Origin: Nitrosarchaeum koreense MY1
Lineage (GTDB): Archaea; Thermoproteota; Nitrososphaeria; Nitrososphaerales; Nitrosopumilaceae
Direction of reading: 5' to 3'
NCBI RefSeq assembly: GCF_000220175.1
Contig: NZ_AFPU01000001.1
Location: 1,275,512 to 1,339,511, forward strand
Length of the DNA stretch: 64,000 bases
The first letter of the stretch is position 1. The number at the start of each line of letters is the position of its first letter. Made by a program: the position numbers and the translations under genes. The notes under the pieces are model-generated. The model was given only the letters and a program-made list of their open reading frames with translations. It had not been told where the DNA came from and ran no database searches. Below are positions 41,917 through 50,386 of this stretch, in pieces.

Positions 41917-42426
41917 ATCATCGTCTTGGAATTTATTGTAAGTTTCTTGAATAAGTGGACATGAATCTAAATGATCAGAAATGCCATCTCTGTCAGTGTC
42001 TGTTGATGAAATATTATCAGGACAACCGTCTTTGTCATCAACTCCATTGAATGTTTCTGGTTGAGTTGGACACAAATCTAAATTATCGATAATACCGTCA
42101 CCATCAGTATCTGCAACTGCCTTATCTGTTGAAGGTGATAAATCAGGACAGCCGTCATCGTCCTGGAATTTATTGTAGATCTCTCTAACAGTAGGACATG
42201 TATCAATATGATCTGGAATTCCATCATAATCAGCATCATACCATGGAACAAATGTAGATGGACAGCCGTCAATTGTACCGGTATAATCTTCTTGAAGGTT
42301 AGGACATTGATCAACATTGTTTGTAACACCGTCATTGTCATTGTCTTCAACACCAAAGGCATTACTTTGGAAAATACCAATAGAGGCAATCAAAAGTAAA
42401 AATCCAAGAATTTGATATTTTTTCAT
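40285..42426 (-). CDS. Secreted thrombospondin type-3-like calcium-repeat protein 2
   Basis: 713 residues from ATG 42426 (signal peptide MKKYQILGFLLLIASIGIFQ), nearly identical at both ends to protein 1. Same calcium repeats. It contains three near-identical blocks of about 146 bp spaced 615 bp apart (40541, 41156, 41771). An alternative start at 42438 abuts the upstream gene's stop; the ATG 4 codons later gives a better signal peptide. Probably cotranscribed with the 809-residue gene. Confidence 0.9.
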   Translation of the reverse strand: MKKYQILGFLLLIASIGIFQSNAFGVEDNDNDGVTNNVDQCPNLQEDYTGTIDGCPSTFVPWYDADYDGIPDHIDTCPTVREIYNKFQDDDGCPDLSPSTDKAVADTDGDGIIDNLDLCPTQPETFNGVDDKDGCPDNISSTDTDRDGISDHLDSCPLIQETYNKFQDDDGCPDVAIGTTTDYKFPDADEDGIDDRWDSCLNEKENFNGYLDWDGCPDVPGTTAGNLADSDYDSIPDSVDQCPQERENFNKFQDADGCPDIIDYKIINDVDGDGIFDQNDSCPFNPETYNKFQDEDGCPDNIADDKSTADTDGDGINDYFDLCPTQPETFNGFLDKDGCPDKSLLNNDTDRDGIADDIDQCPLIQETYNKFQDDDGCPDVAIGTTTDYKFPDADEDGIDDRWDSCLNEKENFNGYLDWDGCPDVPGTTAGKLSDYDYDGIPDSVDDCPKVAERYNGFQDEDGCPDGIDLKSGGDSDKDGIADDIDQCPLIKETYNRYLDLDGCPDYIADDKSTIDTDGDGITDRLDLCPTQPENFNNYQDKDGCPDKFTSTLDTDGDGISNTIDACPSNPETYNKFQDDDGCPDVAIGTTTDYKFPDADEDGIDDRWDSCLNEKENFNGYLDWDGCPDVPGAESTISDRADSDGDGYPDSVDSCPTAPETWNKYNDSDGCPDTAPEQQRFVHDDDLDGIINDEDLCPLKSEDYIGIIDGCPEQ

Positions 42427-42438
42427 TTTATGATACAC

Positions 42439-44868
42439 CTATTGTTCTGGGCATCCATCAATTACACCTAGATAATCTTCTGGCACTGTAGGACATAAAT
42501 CGTAATTATTCACAATACCATCTAAATCATCATCATGTTTGTAACGTGATTGCTCAGGAGAAGTATCAGGACAACCGTCATCGTCTTGGAATTTATTGTA
42601 AGTTTCTTTGTCATTAGGACATTTATCAACATCGTCGTTTATTCTATCACCATCTGTATCTATAGTGGTTTTACCTATTGGAATAGTATCAGGACAACCG
42701 TCATAGTCAACATACTTATTCCAAGTTTCCTTTTGTGTTGGACACATATCCATTATGTCAGGAACACCGTCACCATCTGCATCAGGTTGAGATATGTTAG
42801 TATCAGGACATCCATCATCGTCTTCAAATCCATTAAAGGTTTCAGCAACCAAAGGACATTGATCAAGTACATCACTTATTCCATCATTATCAGAATCTAT
42901 TACAAATGATTCAATAATTTTGTCAGGACAACCGTCATCGTCTTGGAATTTATTGTAAGTTTCTTTAGCCATTGGACATGCATCTATTCCATCAGGTAAT
43001 CCATCTTGATCTGAATCAATATTAGAGATATAATTATCAGGGCAACCATCCAAGTCTAAAATTCCATTAAATGTTTCTGGTTGATTTGGACAGTTATCTA
43101 TACGATCATGAATTCCATCACCATCAGAATCTGGCATACCTTTATCATCTGCAACATAGTCAGGACAACCGTCAGTGTCTTGGAATCTATTGTAGGTTTC
43201 TGGAACAAGTGGACAATTATCTAGAGTATTTACTATACCATCAAAGTCTGAATCAACATCTGTCAAATAAGATGGGAAATCAGGGCAGCCATCAGTATCT
43301 TCAAATCCATTATATCTTTCAGGAACTAGCGGACAAACATCAGTAGAATCTAAAATTCCATCAAAGTCAGCATCTAAATCACCAGGATTATCAGGACAAC
43401 CGTCATTATCGATATATCTATTCCAAGTTTCTGGTTGAGTTGGACATTGATCTAAGGAATCTCTAATTCCATCATTATCAGAATCCAATATAGAAATGTC
43501 TGGACAGCCATCGGTGTCTTGATAACCATTAACAACTTCAGGTTCTAATGGGCATTTATCTAATAGATCAGCAATTCCATCACCGTCAAAATCTGAAGAA
43601 GAAGCACTGGATATTTTATCTGGACAACCGTCATCGTCTTGGAATTTATTGTAAGTTTCTTTTTCTGTTGGACATGCATCTTTAGTATCTATAATTCCAT
43701 CTCCATCTCTATCAATCAATGATGCATTATCAGGACAACCATCGTCATCTTGGAATCCATTAAATGTTTCAGCACGAGTTGGACACAAGTCTGCATAATC
43801 TCGAATTCCATCACCATCAGAATCTGGAGATGTTTTATCATCTGCAACATAGTCAGGGCATCCGTCATCATCTTGGAATTTATTGTAAGTTTCTTTCACT
43901 GTTGGACATTGATCTACATTGTTTGGAATTCCATCTTGGTCTGAATCAGCAGTAATCGAATAAACAGGAATATCTGGACAACCATCGGTGTCTTCAAATT
44001 TATTATATCGCTCAGGTTCTAATGGGCATGCATCATCTATATCCATAATACCATCACGATCGGAATCATTTAGTTTTCCTGTGAATGAAGGAACTGAATC
44101 AGGACAGCCATCGTAATCAGCAAATTGATTGAATGTTTCTTTTTGGTTAGGACATGTATCAGATTTGTCAGGAACACCATCACCATCTGCATCACTAAAT
44201 GTAGTATCTAAAACAACATCAGGACAGCCGTCAGTATCTCTATAACCATTAAAAGTTTCAGGTTCTGTTTGACAAAAATCAATTTTATCAATTATACCAT
44301 CATTGTCAGTATCAACAAATGATGAGTCAGTAATAGTATCAGGACAACCGTCAGTATCTTGGAATTTATTGTAAGTCTCAGCACTTAGTGGACATGAATC
44401 TAAATGATCTGGAACACCATCTCTATCTCTATCTGAACCAGAACCAAAAGTATCAGGACAACCGTCAGTGTCAAAGATACCATTAAACGTTTCAGGTTGA
44501 GTTGGACACAAATCTAGAACATCAATAAAACCATCACCATCAGAATCAGGAGGTCCTCCAGTAGTTCCAGGAGTAGTATCGGGACAACCGTCAGTATCTT
44601 GGAATTTATTATAATTTTCTCTCAAACTTGGACATTGATCAATATTATCCTGAATTCCATCAAAGTCCTCATCATACCATGGAACAAAATTAGATGGACA
44701 ACCATCTATTACACCATCATAATCCTCTTGAAGATTAGGACAGCTATCTGTCTCATCTGTAACTCCATCACGATCTAAATCATCAGTAGCAGCAAATACA
44801 GGACTTGTGGAAATGCCAATTATTATGGCTAAAAATAAAAATATGAATCCCATACGTATTTTTTTCAA
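42439..44868 (-). CDS. Secreted thrombospondin type-3-like calcium-repeat protein 3
   Basis: 809 residues, the longest and first-transcribed member. The signal peptide is MKKIRMGFIFLFLAIIIGISTSPVFA. It has the same TSP3-like repeats but less similar to the other two, suggesting the 1 and 2 pair is a recent duplication. Likely attached to or forming part of the cell-surface layer. It lies 134 bp from taw1, which is divergent. Confidence 0.9.
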   Translation of the reverse strand: MKKIRMGFIFLFLAIIIGISTSPVFAATDDLDRDGVTDETDSCPNLQEDYDGVIDGCPSNFVPWYDEDFDGIQDNIDQCPSLRENYNKFQDTDGCPDTTPGTTGGPPDSDGDGFIDVLDLCPTQPETFNGIFDTDGCPDTFGSGSDRDRDGVPDHLDSCPLSAETYNKFQDTDGCPDTITDSSFVDTDNDGIIDKIDFCQTEPETFNGYRDTDGCPDVVLDTTFSDADGDGVPDKSDTCPNQKETFNQFADYDGCPDSVPSFTGKLNDSDRDGIMDIDDACPLEPERYNKFEDTDGCPDIPVYSITADSDQDGIPNNVDQCPTVKETYNKFQDDDGCPDYVADDKTSPDSDGDGIRDYADLCPTRAETFNGFQDDDGCPDNASLIDRDGDGIIDTKDACPTEKETYNKFQDDDGCPDKISSASSSDFDGDGIADLLDKCPLEPEVVNGYQDTDGCPDISILDSDNDGIRDSLDQCPTQPETWNRYIDNDGCPDNPGDLDADFDGILDSTDVCPLVPERYNGFEDTDGCPDFPSYLTDVDSDFDGIVNTLDNCPLVPETYNRFQDTDGCPDYVADDKGMPDSDGDGIHDRIDNCPNQPETFNGILDLDGCPDNYISNIDSDQDGLPDGIDACPMAKETYNKFQDDDGCPDKIIESFVIDSDNDGISDVLDQCPLVAETFNGFEDDDGCPDTNISQPDADGDGVPDIMDMCPTQKETWNKYVDYDGCPDTIPIGKTTIDTDGDRINDDVDKCPNDKETYNKFQDDDGCPDTSPEQSRYKHDDDLDGIVNNYDLCPTVPEDYLGVIDGCPEQ

Positions 44869-45007
44869 AGCTTAAATTTACGTCAAAGATCCAGTTATTA
44901 AACTTCACTCTGAAATCGGCTAAAAATGGGAAAAGTTTTGAGAGTTATTTTTAAGAAAAAACAAGGATCACGATCAATTTAAGTAAAGCAAAACAGATTT
45001 TTTGCAT

Positions 45008-46033
45008 ATGAGTTGTTCTGGAGAAATAGTTGATGAAGAGAAACTAATACAGATCAAACCTGGAATTTTACAGCAATTAAAAAAAGCAAAATACGGTGTT
45101 GCAGATCATTCTACAGTAGAGCTTTGTCATTGGACAAAAAAATCATTCAAACATGAAGGAAGTTGTTACAAGCACAAATTTTATGGGATTTCAACTCATA
45201 GATGTATGGAATTTTCTCCTGCTGGAATGCATTGTGAAAATCGTTGTGTATATTGTTGGAGACCAATGGAATTTTATGATTCATTAAAGATGGAACCAGA
45301 AAAAGTCTCCGAGCCAAAAGAGATACTAACTAAATTAATGGAAGAACGAAAAAAATTGATAATGGGATATTATGGAGATTCAAGAAATGATAAACAAAGA
45401 TTAGATGAATCATTATTACCAAGTCATTATGCTATTTCACTTTCTGGTGAACCAACAATGTATCCAAAGCTTCCAGAATTAATAAAATATCTAAAGTCAT
45501 TAGAAGCAACAAAATCAATTTTTCTTGTAACAAATGGACAAGAACCAGACATGATTCAAAGATTGCAAGATAAGGATGCATTACCAACACAGCTGTATCT
45601 ATCTACTAATGCGGCAGATTATGATTCATTTTTAAAAATTAATAGACCAAAATATGATGATTCTTGGCAGAGATGGAATAGAACATTAGAAATGCTAAAG
45701 CACCTAGATACAAGAACTGTACTTCGAATTACGCTCATAAGAAATTACAATGACCAAAAAGAGATGATTCCGGCTTTTGCTGCAATGCTAAAACAAGCTA
45801 GTCCACACTTTATTGAAATAAAATCTTACATGCATATTGGTCGTTCAACTAATAGATTAGAACATTCAAACATGTTAGAAATGGAAGAAGTGCGGAGATT
45901 TAGTGAAGAAGTAGCAAAACATAGTGAAATATTTTCAATAATGGATGAAAGTCTCGTTTCAAGAATTGTAATATTGCAAAACAATCAAAGATCCATTAAT
46001 CGTTGGATTTCAGCTTATTCAAATACCAATTAG
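45008..46033 (+). CDS. taw1: tRNA 4-demethylwyosine synthase (Taw1/TYW1)
   Basis: 341 residues of a radical SAM enzyme with CENRCVYCW (CX3CX2C cluster, about residue 78), an additional N-terminal Cys pair, and LSGEPTMYPKLPELI. It makes the tricyclic base precursor on N1-methylguanosine-37 of tRNA-Phe. The ATG at 45008 (MSCSGEIV) is used; an upstream TTG at 45002 adds only two residues. It is archaeal-type without the flavodoxin domain. Confidence 0.94.
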   Translation: MSCSGEIVDEEKLIQIKPGILQQLKKAKYGVADHSTVELCHWTKKSFKHEGSCYKHKFYGISTHRCMEFSPAGMHCENRCVYCWRPMEFYDSLKMEPEKVSEPKEILTKLMEERKKLIMGYYGDSRNDKQRLDESLLPSHYAISLSGEPTMYPKLPELIKYLKSLEATKSIFLVTNGQEPDMIQRLQDKDALPTQLYLSTNAADYDSFLKINRPKYDDSWQRWNRTLEMLKHLDTRTVLRITLIRNYNDQKEMIPAFAAMLKQASPHFIEIKSYMHIGRSTNRLEHSNMLEMEEVRRFSEEVAKHSEIFSIMDESLVSRIVILQNNQRSINRWISAYSNTN

Positions 46034-46559
46034 AAAATTTTTTTAATGCTTTGTATCTATGAGATAAATCATTTTTAGTTGTTAACTGTGCAAATGTTTG
46101 ATTAAAATTTTTAGGAATAAAAATTGGATCGTAACCCCACCCCGTTCCATTTTGTGATTTAGAAATAGTTCCATCAATTTTTGCTTCAAATGATTTACAA
46201 TTTTTATTATCATGATAAGAAATAATTGAGATGAATTTGGCTTTTCTATTTTTTTTTAAAAGGTGTAAAATTCCTTTGTTACCAATTGTTTTGAAGACAT
46301 ATGAAGAATAGGGTCCAGGAAATCCACCTAGTGAATCTATGAAAAGTCCATCGTCTTCTATTATTATCGGTTTTTTACATTTTTGAAATGCATATATTGC
46401 TTTTTTAGATGCAATTTCTTTGAGAGAAGAAGATTGAATCTCTTCAAGATTGTATTTGAAAAATTTAAGATTAATATCAAATGACTCTAAAATTTTTTTT
46501 GCTTCTTGATATTTGTGAGGATTTGATGATACAAAGAAAAGATCAGATGACTGTTGCAT
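45996..46559 (-). CDS. Non-canonical purine NTP pyrophosphatase (RdgB/HAM1)
   Basis: 187 residues from ATG 46559 (another in-frame ATG at 46577). Signatures: FVSSNPHKYQEAKKIL, IEDDGLFIDSLGGFPGPYSS and the GWGYDPIFIP motif. It hydrolyses ITP/XTP/dITP to prevent their incorporation. Its start overlaps the end of bud32 by about 17 bp, and its end overlaps taw1's end (convergent). Confidence 0.93.
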   Translation of the reverse strand: MQQSSDLFFVSSNPHKYQEAKKILESFDINLKFFKYNLEEIQSSSLKEIASKKAIYAFQKCKKPIIIEDDGLFIDSLGGFPGPYSSYVFKTIGNKGILHLLKKNRKAKFISIISYHDNKNCKSFEAKIDGTISKSQNGTGWGYDPIFIPKNFNQTFAQLTTKNDLSHRYKALKKFSNWYLNKLKSND

Positions 46560-47163
46560 ATCTTCCTCTACTTTCAATATCAGATACTGAATGCATAATT
46601 TTTGAATAGGTTATAGTACCAACTACAGATTTGTAGCCAGAAATAAAATTTTTCCATGCAGATTCCATGATTTTTGCATGTGCGCTGTTAAGAATTTCTT
46701 TTATTAATCGTAAATCTACAGCATGATCTTCAGATTTGATTGTTTTCTGAGATAAACCAAAATCAATCACATATACTTTATTTTTGTATAAGATAAAATT
46801 TGAGGTTGTTAAATCACCATGCATAATACCGTTTTTGTGCATAATTCCAACTAGTCTACCAATTTCCTTGGATAATTTAATTATCTTCAAATCAGGTAAA
46901 TCGTGAACAGGTATGCCAGGAATTTCTTGCATTAGAATAGATGAATTTGTTAAATTTACAAAGTATACAAGTGGAGTTGGGATTCCAAAGGACTTTACTT
47001 CTGAAATTGTTTGAGATTCTTTAATTGTTCTTTGTTTCCGAATTTTTGTATCAAGAACAGAATTACGATATGGTTTTGTCTTTCTTATTTTCAATATTGA
47101 TGGTAAATTACTCCATTTTGTAAGATAGATATCTGCTTCTGCGCCTTTTTTTAGTAGATTCAT
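46543..47163 (-). CDS. bud32: KEOPS kinase Bud32
   Basis: 206 residues of a small atypical kinase. GAEADIYL is the glycine-poor nucleotide loop, followed by an LKIRKTKPYR region, and the catalytic motif HGDLTTSNF (about 117-125) and DFGLSQ. In KEOPS it activates Kae1 for tRNA t6A37 formation. It overlaps the RdgB-like gene, forming an operon of tRNA/nucleotide housekeeping. It is not fused to Kae1. Confidence 0.93.
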   Translation of the reverse strand: MNLLKKGAEADIYLTKWSNLPSILKIRKTKPYRNSVLDTKIRKQRTIKESQTISEVKSFGIPTPLVYFVNLTNSSILMQEIPGIPVHDLPDLKIIKLSKEIGRLVGIMHKNGIMHGDLTTSNFILYKNKVYVIDFGLSQKTIKSEDHAVDLRLIKEILNSAHAKIMESAWKNFISGYKSVVGTITYSKIMHSVSDIESRGRYATVI

Positions 47164-47252
47164 AAAATAGATAATTGAAATGTTATAATTTAGAGTTATT
47201 TAACATAATTTTCATTAAAATTATAACCTAGAGATACGGGTAAAAACGAATC

Positions 47253-47579
47253 ATGGAAGACGGAGAAAAGAGGTTAAAGCAGGAAGATTGTAACGAAGAT
47301 AAACTCGGTGCAGGAATCTTAACTTTAACTAATAAAAGACTGGCTTTTGATAAAACAAAATCACGAATGATGGACTTTTCAAAACGTTTTGGAGATACAG
47401 TAATGGATATTTCACTAAATGATGTAGACAAAGTTTGGAAAGAGGGACGACTGATAAAAAAAGTATGTTTTACTTCCAAAACAAAAGAAGGTGAACAGAC
47501 ATACAAGTTTGGAGTTTTTAATACTAAAGATTGGCTAAAAAATATTGAAAATGCCATAAAAGAGCATAAAAATCAATAA
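47253..47579 (+). CDS. PH/GRAM-like domain protein, 108 aa
   Basis: 108 residues, cytoplasmic, with GAGILTLTNKRLAFDKTKSR and ISLNDVDKVWKEGRLIKKVCFTSKTKEGEQTYKFGVFN, a strand pattern typical of PH-like (GRAM/bPH) folds, ending in a helix NTKDWLKNIENAI. The function is unknown. The ORF is read between bud32 and kae1 on the opposite strand and its end overlaps kae1's end. Confidence 0.72.
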   Translation: MEDGEKRLKQEDCNEDKLGAGILTLTNKRLAFDKTKSRMMDFSKRFGDTVMDISLNDVDKVWKEGRLIKKVCFTSKTKEGEQTYKFGVFNTKDWLKNIENAIKEHKNQ

Positions 47580-48556
47580 TCTATTTTAACTGAATCTAAT
47601 CGCCATGATTGTCGTACAAAGGTTTCTTCAATAGAAACACCACTTTTTACTTGAGATTCTAGCAATCCTGTCCAACATATTTGACTACCACAATCACCTG
47701 CATATTTTTGAGGTGCAATAAAAAATTTGCAAGCATGTCTTTTACAAACATCTTGTAGCATTTCAGATAATCTATTATTTGCAGCAACACCACCAACAAT
47801 TAGCAATTCTTTTTTTCCAGTAAAAGATAGTGCTCTTTCTACTACTTCACTGATCATTGCAAATGCAGTTTCTTGTAATGAAAAACATGCATCAGCTTTA
47901 CTTTTTTGTGCAATTGGTTTTGATGCAGATAATAATCCAGAAAACGATACATCGTTGCCTTTTACAGAATATGGAAGTAGAACATAATTAGAAGTTGAAG
48001 AAGCTAAATCCTCAATATTTTTTCCACATGGAGATGCAAATCCAATTGATCTTCCAAATTGATCTAGTAGTTGACCCAGTGTAATATCCAATGTTTCTCC
48101 AAATACTCTCCATTGTTTATTTAGAAATGCAAGAAGCATTGTATGACCACCAGAAACTAAAAGAACTAGTGGATTTTTTGCGCCAGTAAGTAATTTTCCC
48201 AATTCAATGTGTCCTAATGCATGATTAACAGGATAAATTGGAATTTTATAATAAGATGCAAGAGAACGTGCTACTACTGCACCTACCCTCAAACAAGGAC
48301 CTAGACCAGGACCTGCAGCATATGAAATAATATCAAGATCTTTGATTTTAACGCCAGCTTCTTTAAGACATTCAGATAATGCAATGGGGCTATTTTCAAC
48401 GTGATGCCTTGATGCTTCTCTAGGATGAATTCCTTCGCCCTCAGGTGGGCGATAAATTTTTCTAACATCAGATAAAATTTTTCCTTTATTTCCGTTTTTT
48501 TCTATTATAGCACATGAGAAAGTGTGAGCTGTGCTTTCAACTCCAAGACCAAGCAT
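47573..48556 (-). CDS. kae1: KEOPS subunit Kae1 (TsaD family)
   Basis: 327 residues. The conserved motifs are LGVESTAHTF, HPREASRHH (metal ligands near residue 105-110), SGGHTML and VGGVAAN(NRL). It transfers threonylcarbamoyl to A37 of tRNA within KEOPS (with Bud32 and Pcc1). It starts 2 bp after the YchF stop, in an operon with it. Confidence 0.96.
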   Translation of the reverse strand: MLGLGVESTAHTFSCAIIEKNGNKGKILSDVRKIYRPPEGEGIHPREASRHHVENSPIALSECLKEAGVKIKDLDIISYAAGPGLGPCLRVGAVVARSLASYYKIPIYPVNHALGHIELGKLLTGAKNPLVLLVSGGHTMLLAFLNKQWRVFGETLDITLGQLLDQFGRSIGFASPCGKNIEDLASSTSNYVLLPYSVKGNDVSFSGLLSASKPIAQKSKADACFSLQETAFAMISEVVERALSFTGKKELLIVGGVAANNRLSEMLQDVCKRHACKFFIAPQKYAGDCGSQICWTGLLESQVKSGVSIEETFVRQSWRLDSVKIDY

Positions 48557-48557
48557 A

Positions 48558-49757
48558 TTATCCCCTACTTAATGTTGAAACAATTTTGATCACATCTCCA
48601 TTTTTCAATTTATGATCACCGCCGATTCTTTGTTTTGTTTTACAATCAATTGCATGTAAAAATCCCTTTGCAATATCAGCATGAATTAAACCTGCCAAGT
48701 CTTTTGCAGTGGAATCATATGGCAATAATTTTGCATCAGGTAAAACATCACCATTTTTGTTAGTTAATTTTGTTTCATCCTCTACAGGAAAAACAACAAT
48801 GAGTTTCAACAAATCAAACACTGCTAGATTTAAAATTTTTTGAATTCCTGTTGAATGGATTTTTGTAAAAACATTGTTTACTAGATCTAGAGCCTTTTGT
48901 TGTTGTGGTAATATTTCCTTATTTTCAACTATAGAAAATTTTTCATCGCCTGATTCATAATGTATCATTCCTGATTTAGAAGCTTTTCGCAATAATAATT
49001 CAGTTTCAGCGCTACAGGGAACTACAATCGTATCAGGAATTTTTTTGATTATATCAAGATCTTTACAAAGGTCTGCTTTATTTGCTGCAATGATAAACGG
49101 TTTTGTGTTTTTTCTTAATTCCTTAACAAAAGTTTGAATGTCAGAATCGTTCCATTCTTTAGGATTTTTTGAGCTAAGTTCTAGTTTATGTAAAACATCT
49201 TGTATTTGGTAATCTTTAATTCCTAAACCAGTAAACCGTTTTGCAATTCCATCAGTGAGTTTTGCTCTTTTTTGTTCTATTTCCCTAGTAAGTTTATCCC
49301 ATTCCCTTCTAAGAATATCTGTAAACCACTGATCAAATTCATTTTCAACAAAATTAACGTCTTCTATAGGATCATGTGTACCGATAGGAACTGGTTGACC
49401 TTGAATGTCAGTTGTTCCAGCAATATCAACAACGTGTATCAAGACTTCAGCTTGCCTTGCATCATCAAGAAATTGGTTTCCTAAACCTTTTCCTTCATGT
49501 GCCCCAGGAACTAATCCGGCCACATCAATTAGTTTTATGGGGATAAAACGAGTTCCATTTACACATAGGGGGTTTTGATGTTTAATTTCAAAATGTTTAC
49601 AGGCGCAATCAGATTTTACATAGGCAACACCAACATTTGGTTGAATTGTTGTAAATGGAAAGTTACCTATAGGAACAGGAGTTTCAGTAGCAGCTGAAAA
49701 AAATGTAGATTTTCCAACATTTGCTTTACCTAATAAACCAATTTGCAATACACACAA
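48558..49757 (-). CDS. OBG/YchF-family GTPase (archaeal)
   Basis: 399 residues with P-loop GKANVGKSTFFSAAT, switch elements VAGLVPGAHEGKGLGNQFLD and the NKxD motif (AANKADL), plus a C-terminal TGS-like tail (NGDVIKIVSTLSRG). YchF proteins bind nucleotide and ribosome-associated factors. The start may be the GTG at 49757 or the nearby TTG giving MQIGLLG. It is cotranscribed with kae1. Confidence 0.9.
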   Translation of the reverse strand: MCVLQIGLLGKANVGKSTFFSAATETPVPIGNFPFTTIQPNVGVAYVKSDCACKHFEIKHQNPLCVNGTRFIPIKLIDVAGLVPGAHEGKGLGNQFLDDARQAEVLIHVVDIAGTTDIQGQPVPIGTHDPIEDVNFVENEFDQWFTDILRREWDKLTREIEQKRAKLTDGIAKRFTGLGIKDYQIQDVLHKLELSSKNPKEWNDSDIQTFVKELRKNTKPFIIAANKADLCKDLDIIKKIPDTIVVPCSAETELLLRKASKSGMIHYESGDEKFSIVENKEILPQQQKALDLVNNVFTKIHSTGIQKILNLAVFDLLKLIVVFPVEDETKLTNKNGDVLPDAKLLPYDSTAKDLAGLIHADIAKGFLHAIDCKTKQRIGGDHKLKNGDVIKIVSTLSRG

Positions 49758-49821
49758 AAATGCTATTGTACTTATTAGTATTGCAGAAATTGTTTAATTT
49801 GGTTCATGTTTGTTTTATAAT

Positions 49822-50370
49822 ATGTCAATAGTAATTACTGGAAATCCTGGAGTGGGGAAGCATACTATAGCCAATGAAATTGCCAAGCGGTTAGAATTAC
49901 AGATATTAGACATAAACAATATCGCTAAAGATTTTGGATTATTTGAAAGAGATGAAGATACAAATGACGTGGATACAGTAGAATTAAAAAAAATAATTAA
50001 CAAGAAAATTTCAAAACCATCTTTAATTGTTGGACATTTAGCACCATATGTTTTATCATCAGAGCAAATAAAGAAAATTATCGTATTGAGAAGAAATCCA
50101 TATGATTTGATTTCAGTTTATAAAAAAAGAGAGTACTCAGATAAAAAAACTAAAGAAAATACAGGTAGTGAAATTTTAGGAATAATAGCACATGATGCAA
50201 TAAATCAATTTGGAGTAAAGGTATTTCAGGTGGATGTTACAGCAAAGAGTGTTTTAGAGGTGACAGATAAGGTGATGAGTGTTATCAACGATGAAGATTC
50301 AAGTGAAGATGTTGATTGGCTTGATTTAGTAGCAAAACATGACGATTTGAAAAAATTTTTTGCTTATTGA
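49822..50370 (+). CDS. Fap7/hCINAP-like adenylate kinase
   Basis: 182 residues from the ATG at 49822 (MSIVITGNPGVGK). The P-loop is GNPGVGKHTIA; IIVLRRNPYDLISVYKKREYSDKK is the LID-like region. Archaeal Fap7 acts in small-subunit rRNA maturation as an ATPase. An earlier in-frame TTG at 49810 adds four residues. It is 16 bp upstream of tgtA, likely an operon. Confidence 0.88.
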   Translation: MSIVITGNPGVGKHTIANEIAKRLELQILDINNIAKDFGLFERDEDTNDVDTVELKKIINKKISKPSLIVGHLAPYVLSSEQIKKIIVLRRNPYDLISVYKKREYSDKKTKENTGSEILGIIAHDAINQFGVKVFQVDVTAKSVLEVTDKVMSVINDEDSSEDVDWLDLVAKHDDLKKFFAY

Positions 50371-50386
50371 TTAAATAACGCTATTA

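Noticed and set aside
38612-43955. Several plus-strand ORFs opposite the calcium-repeat genes
   Set aside because: They are shadows made by the repeats, with no signal peptides or known domains.
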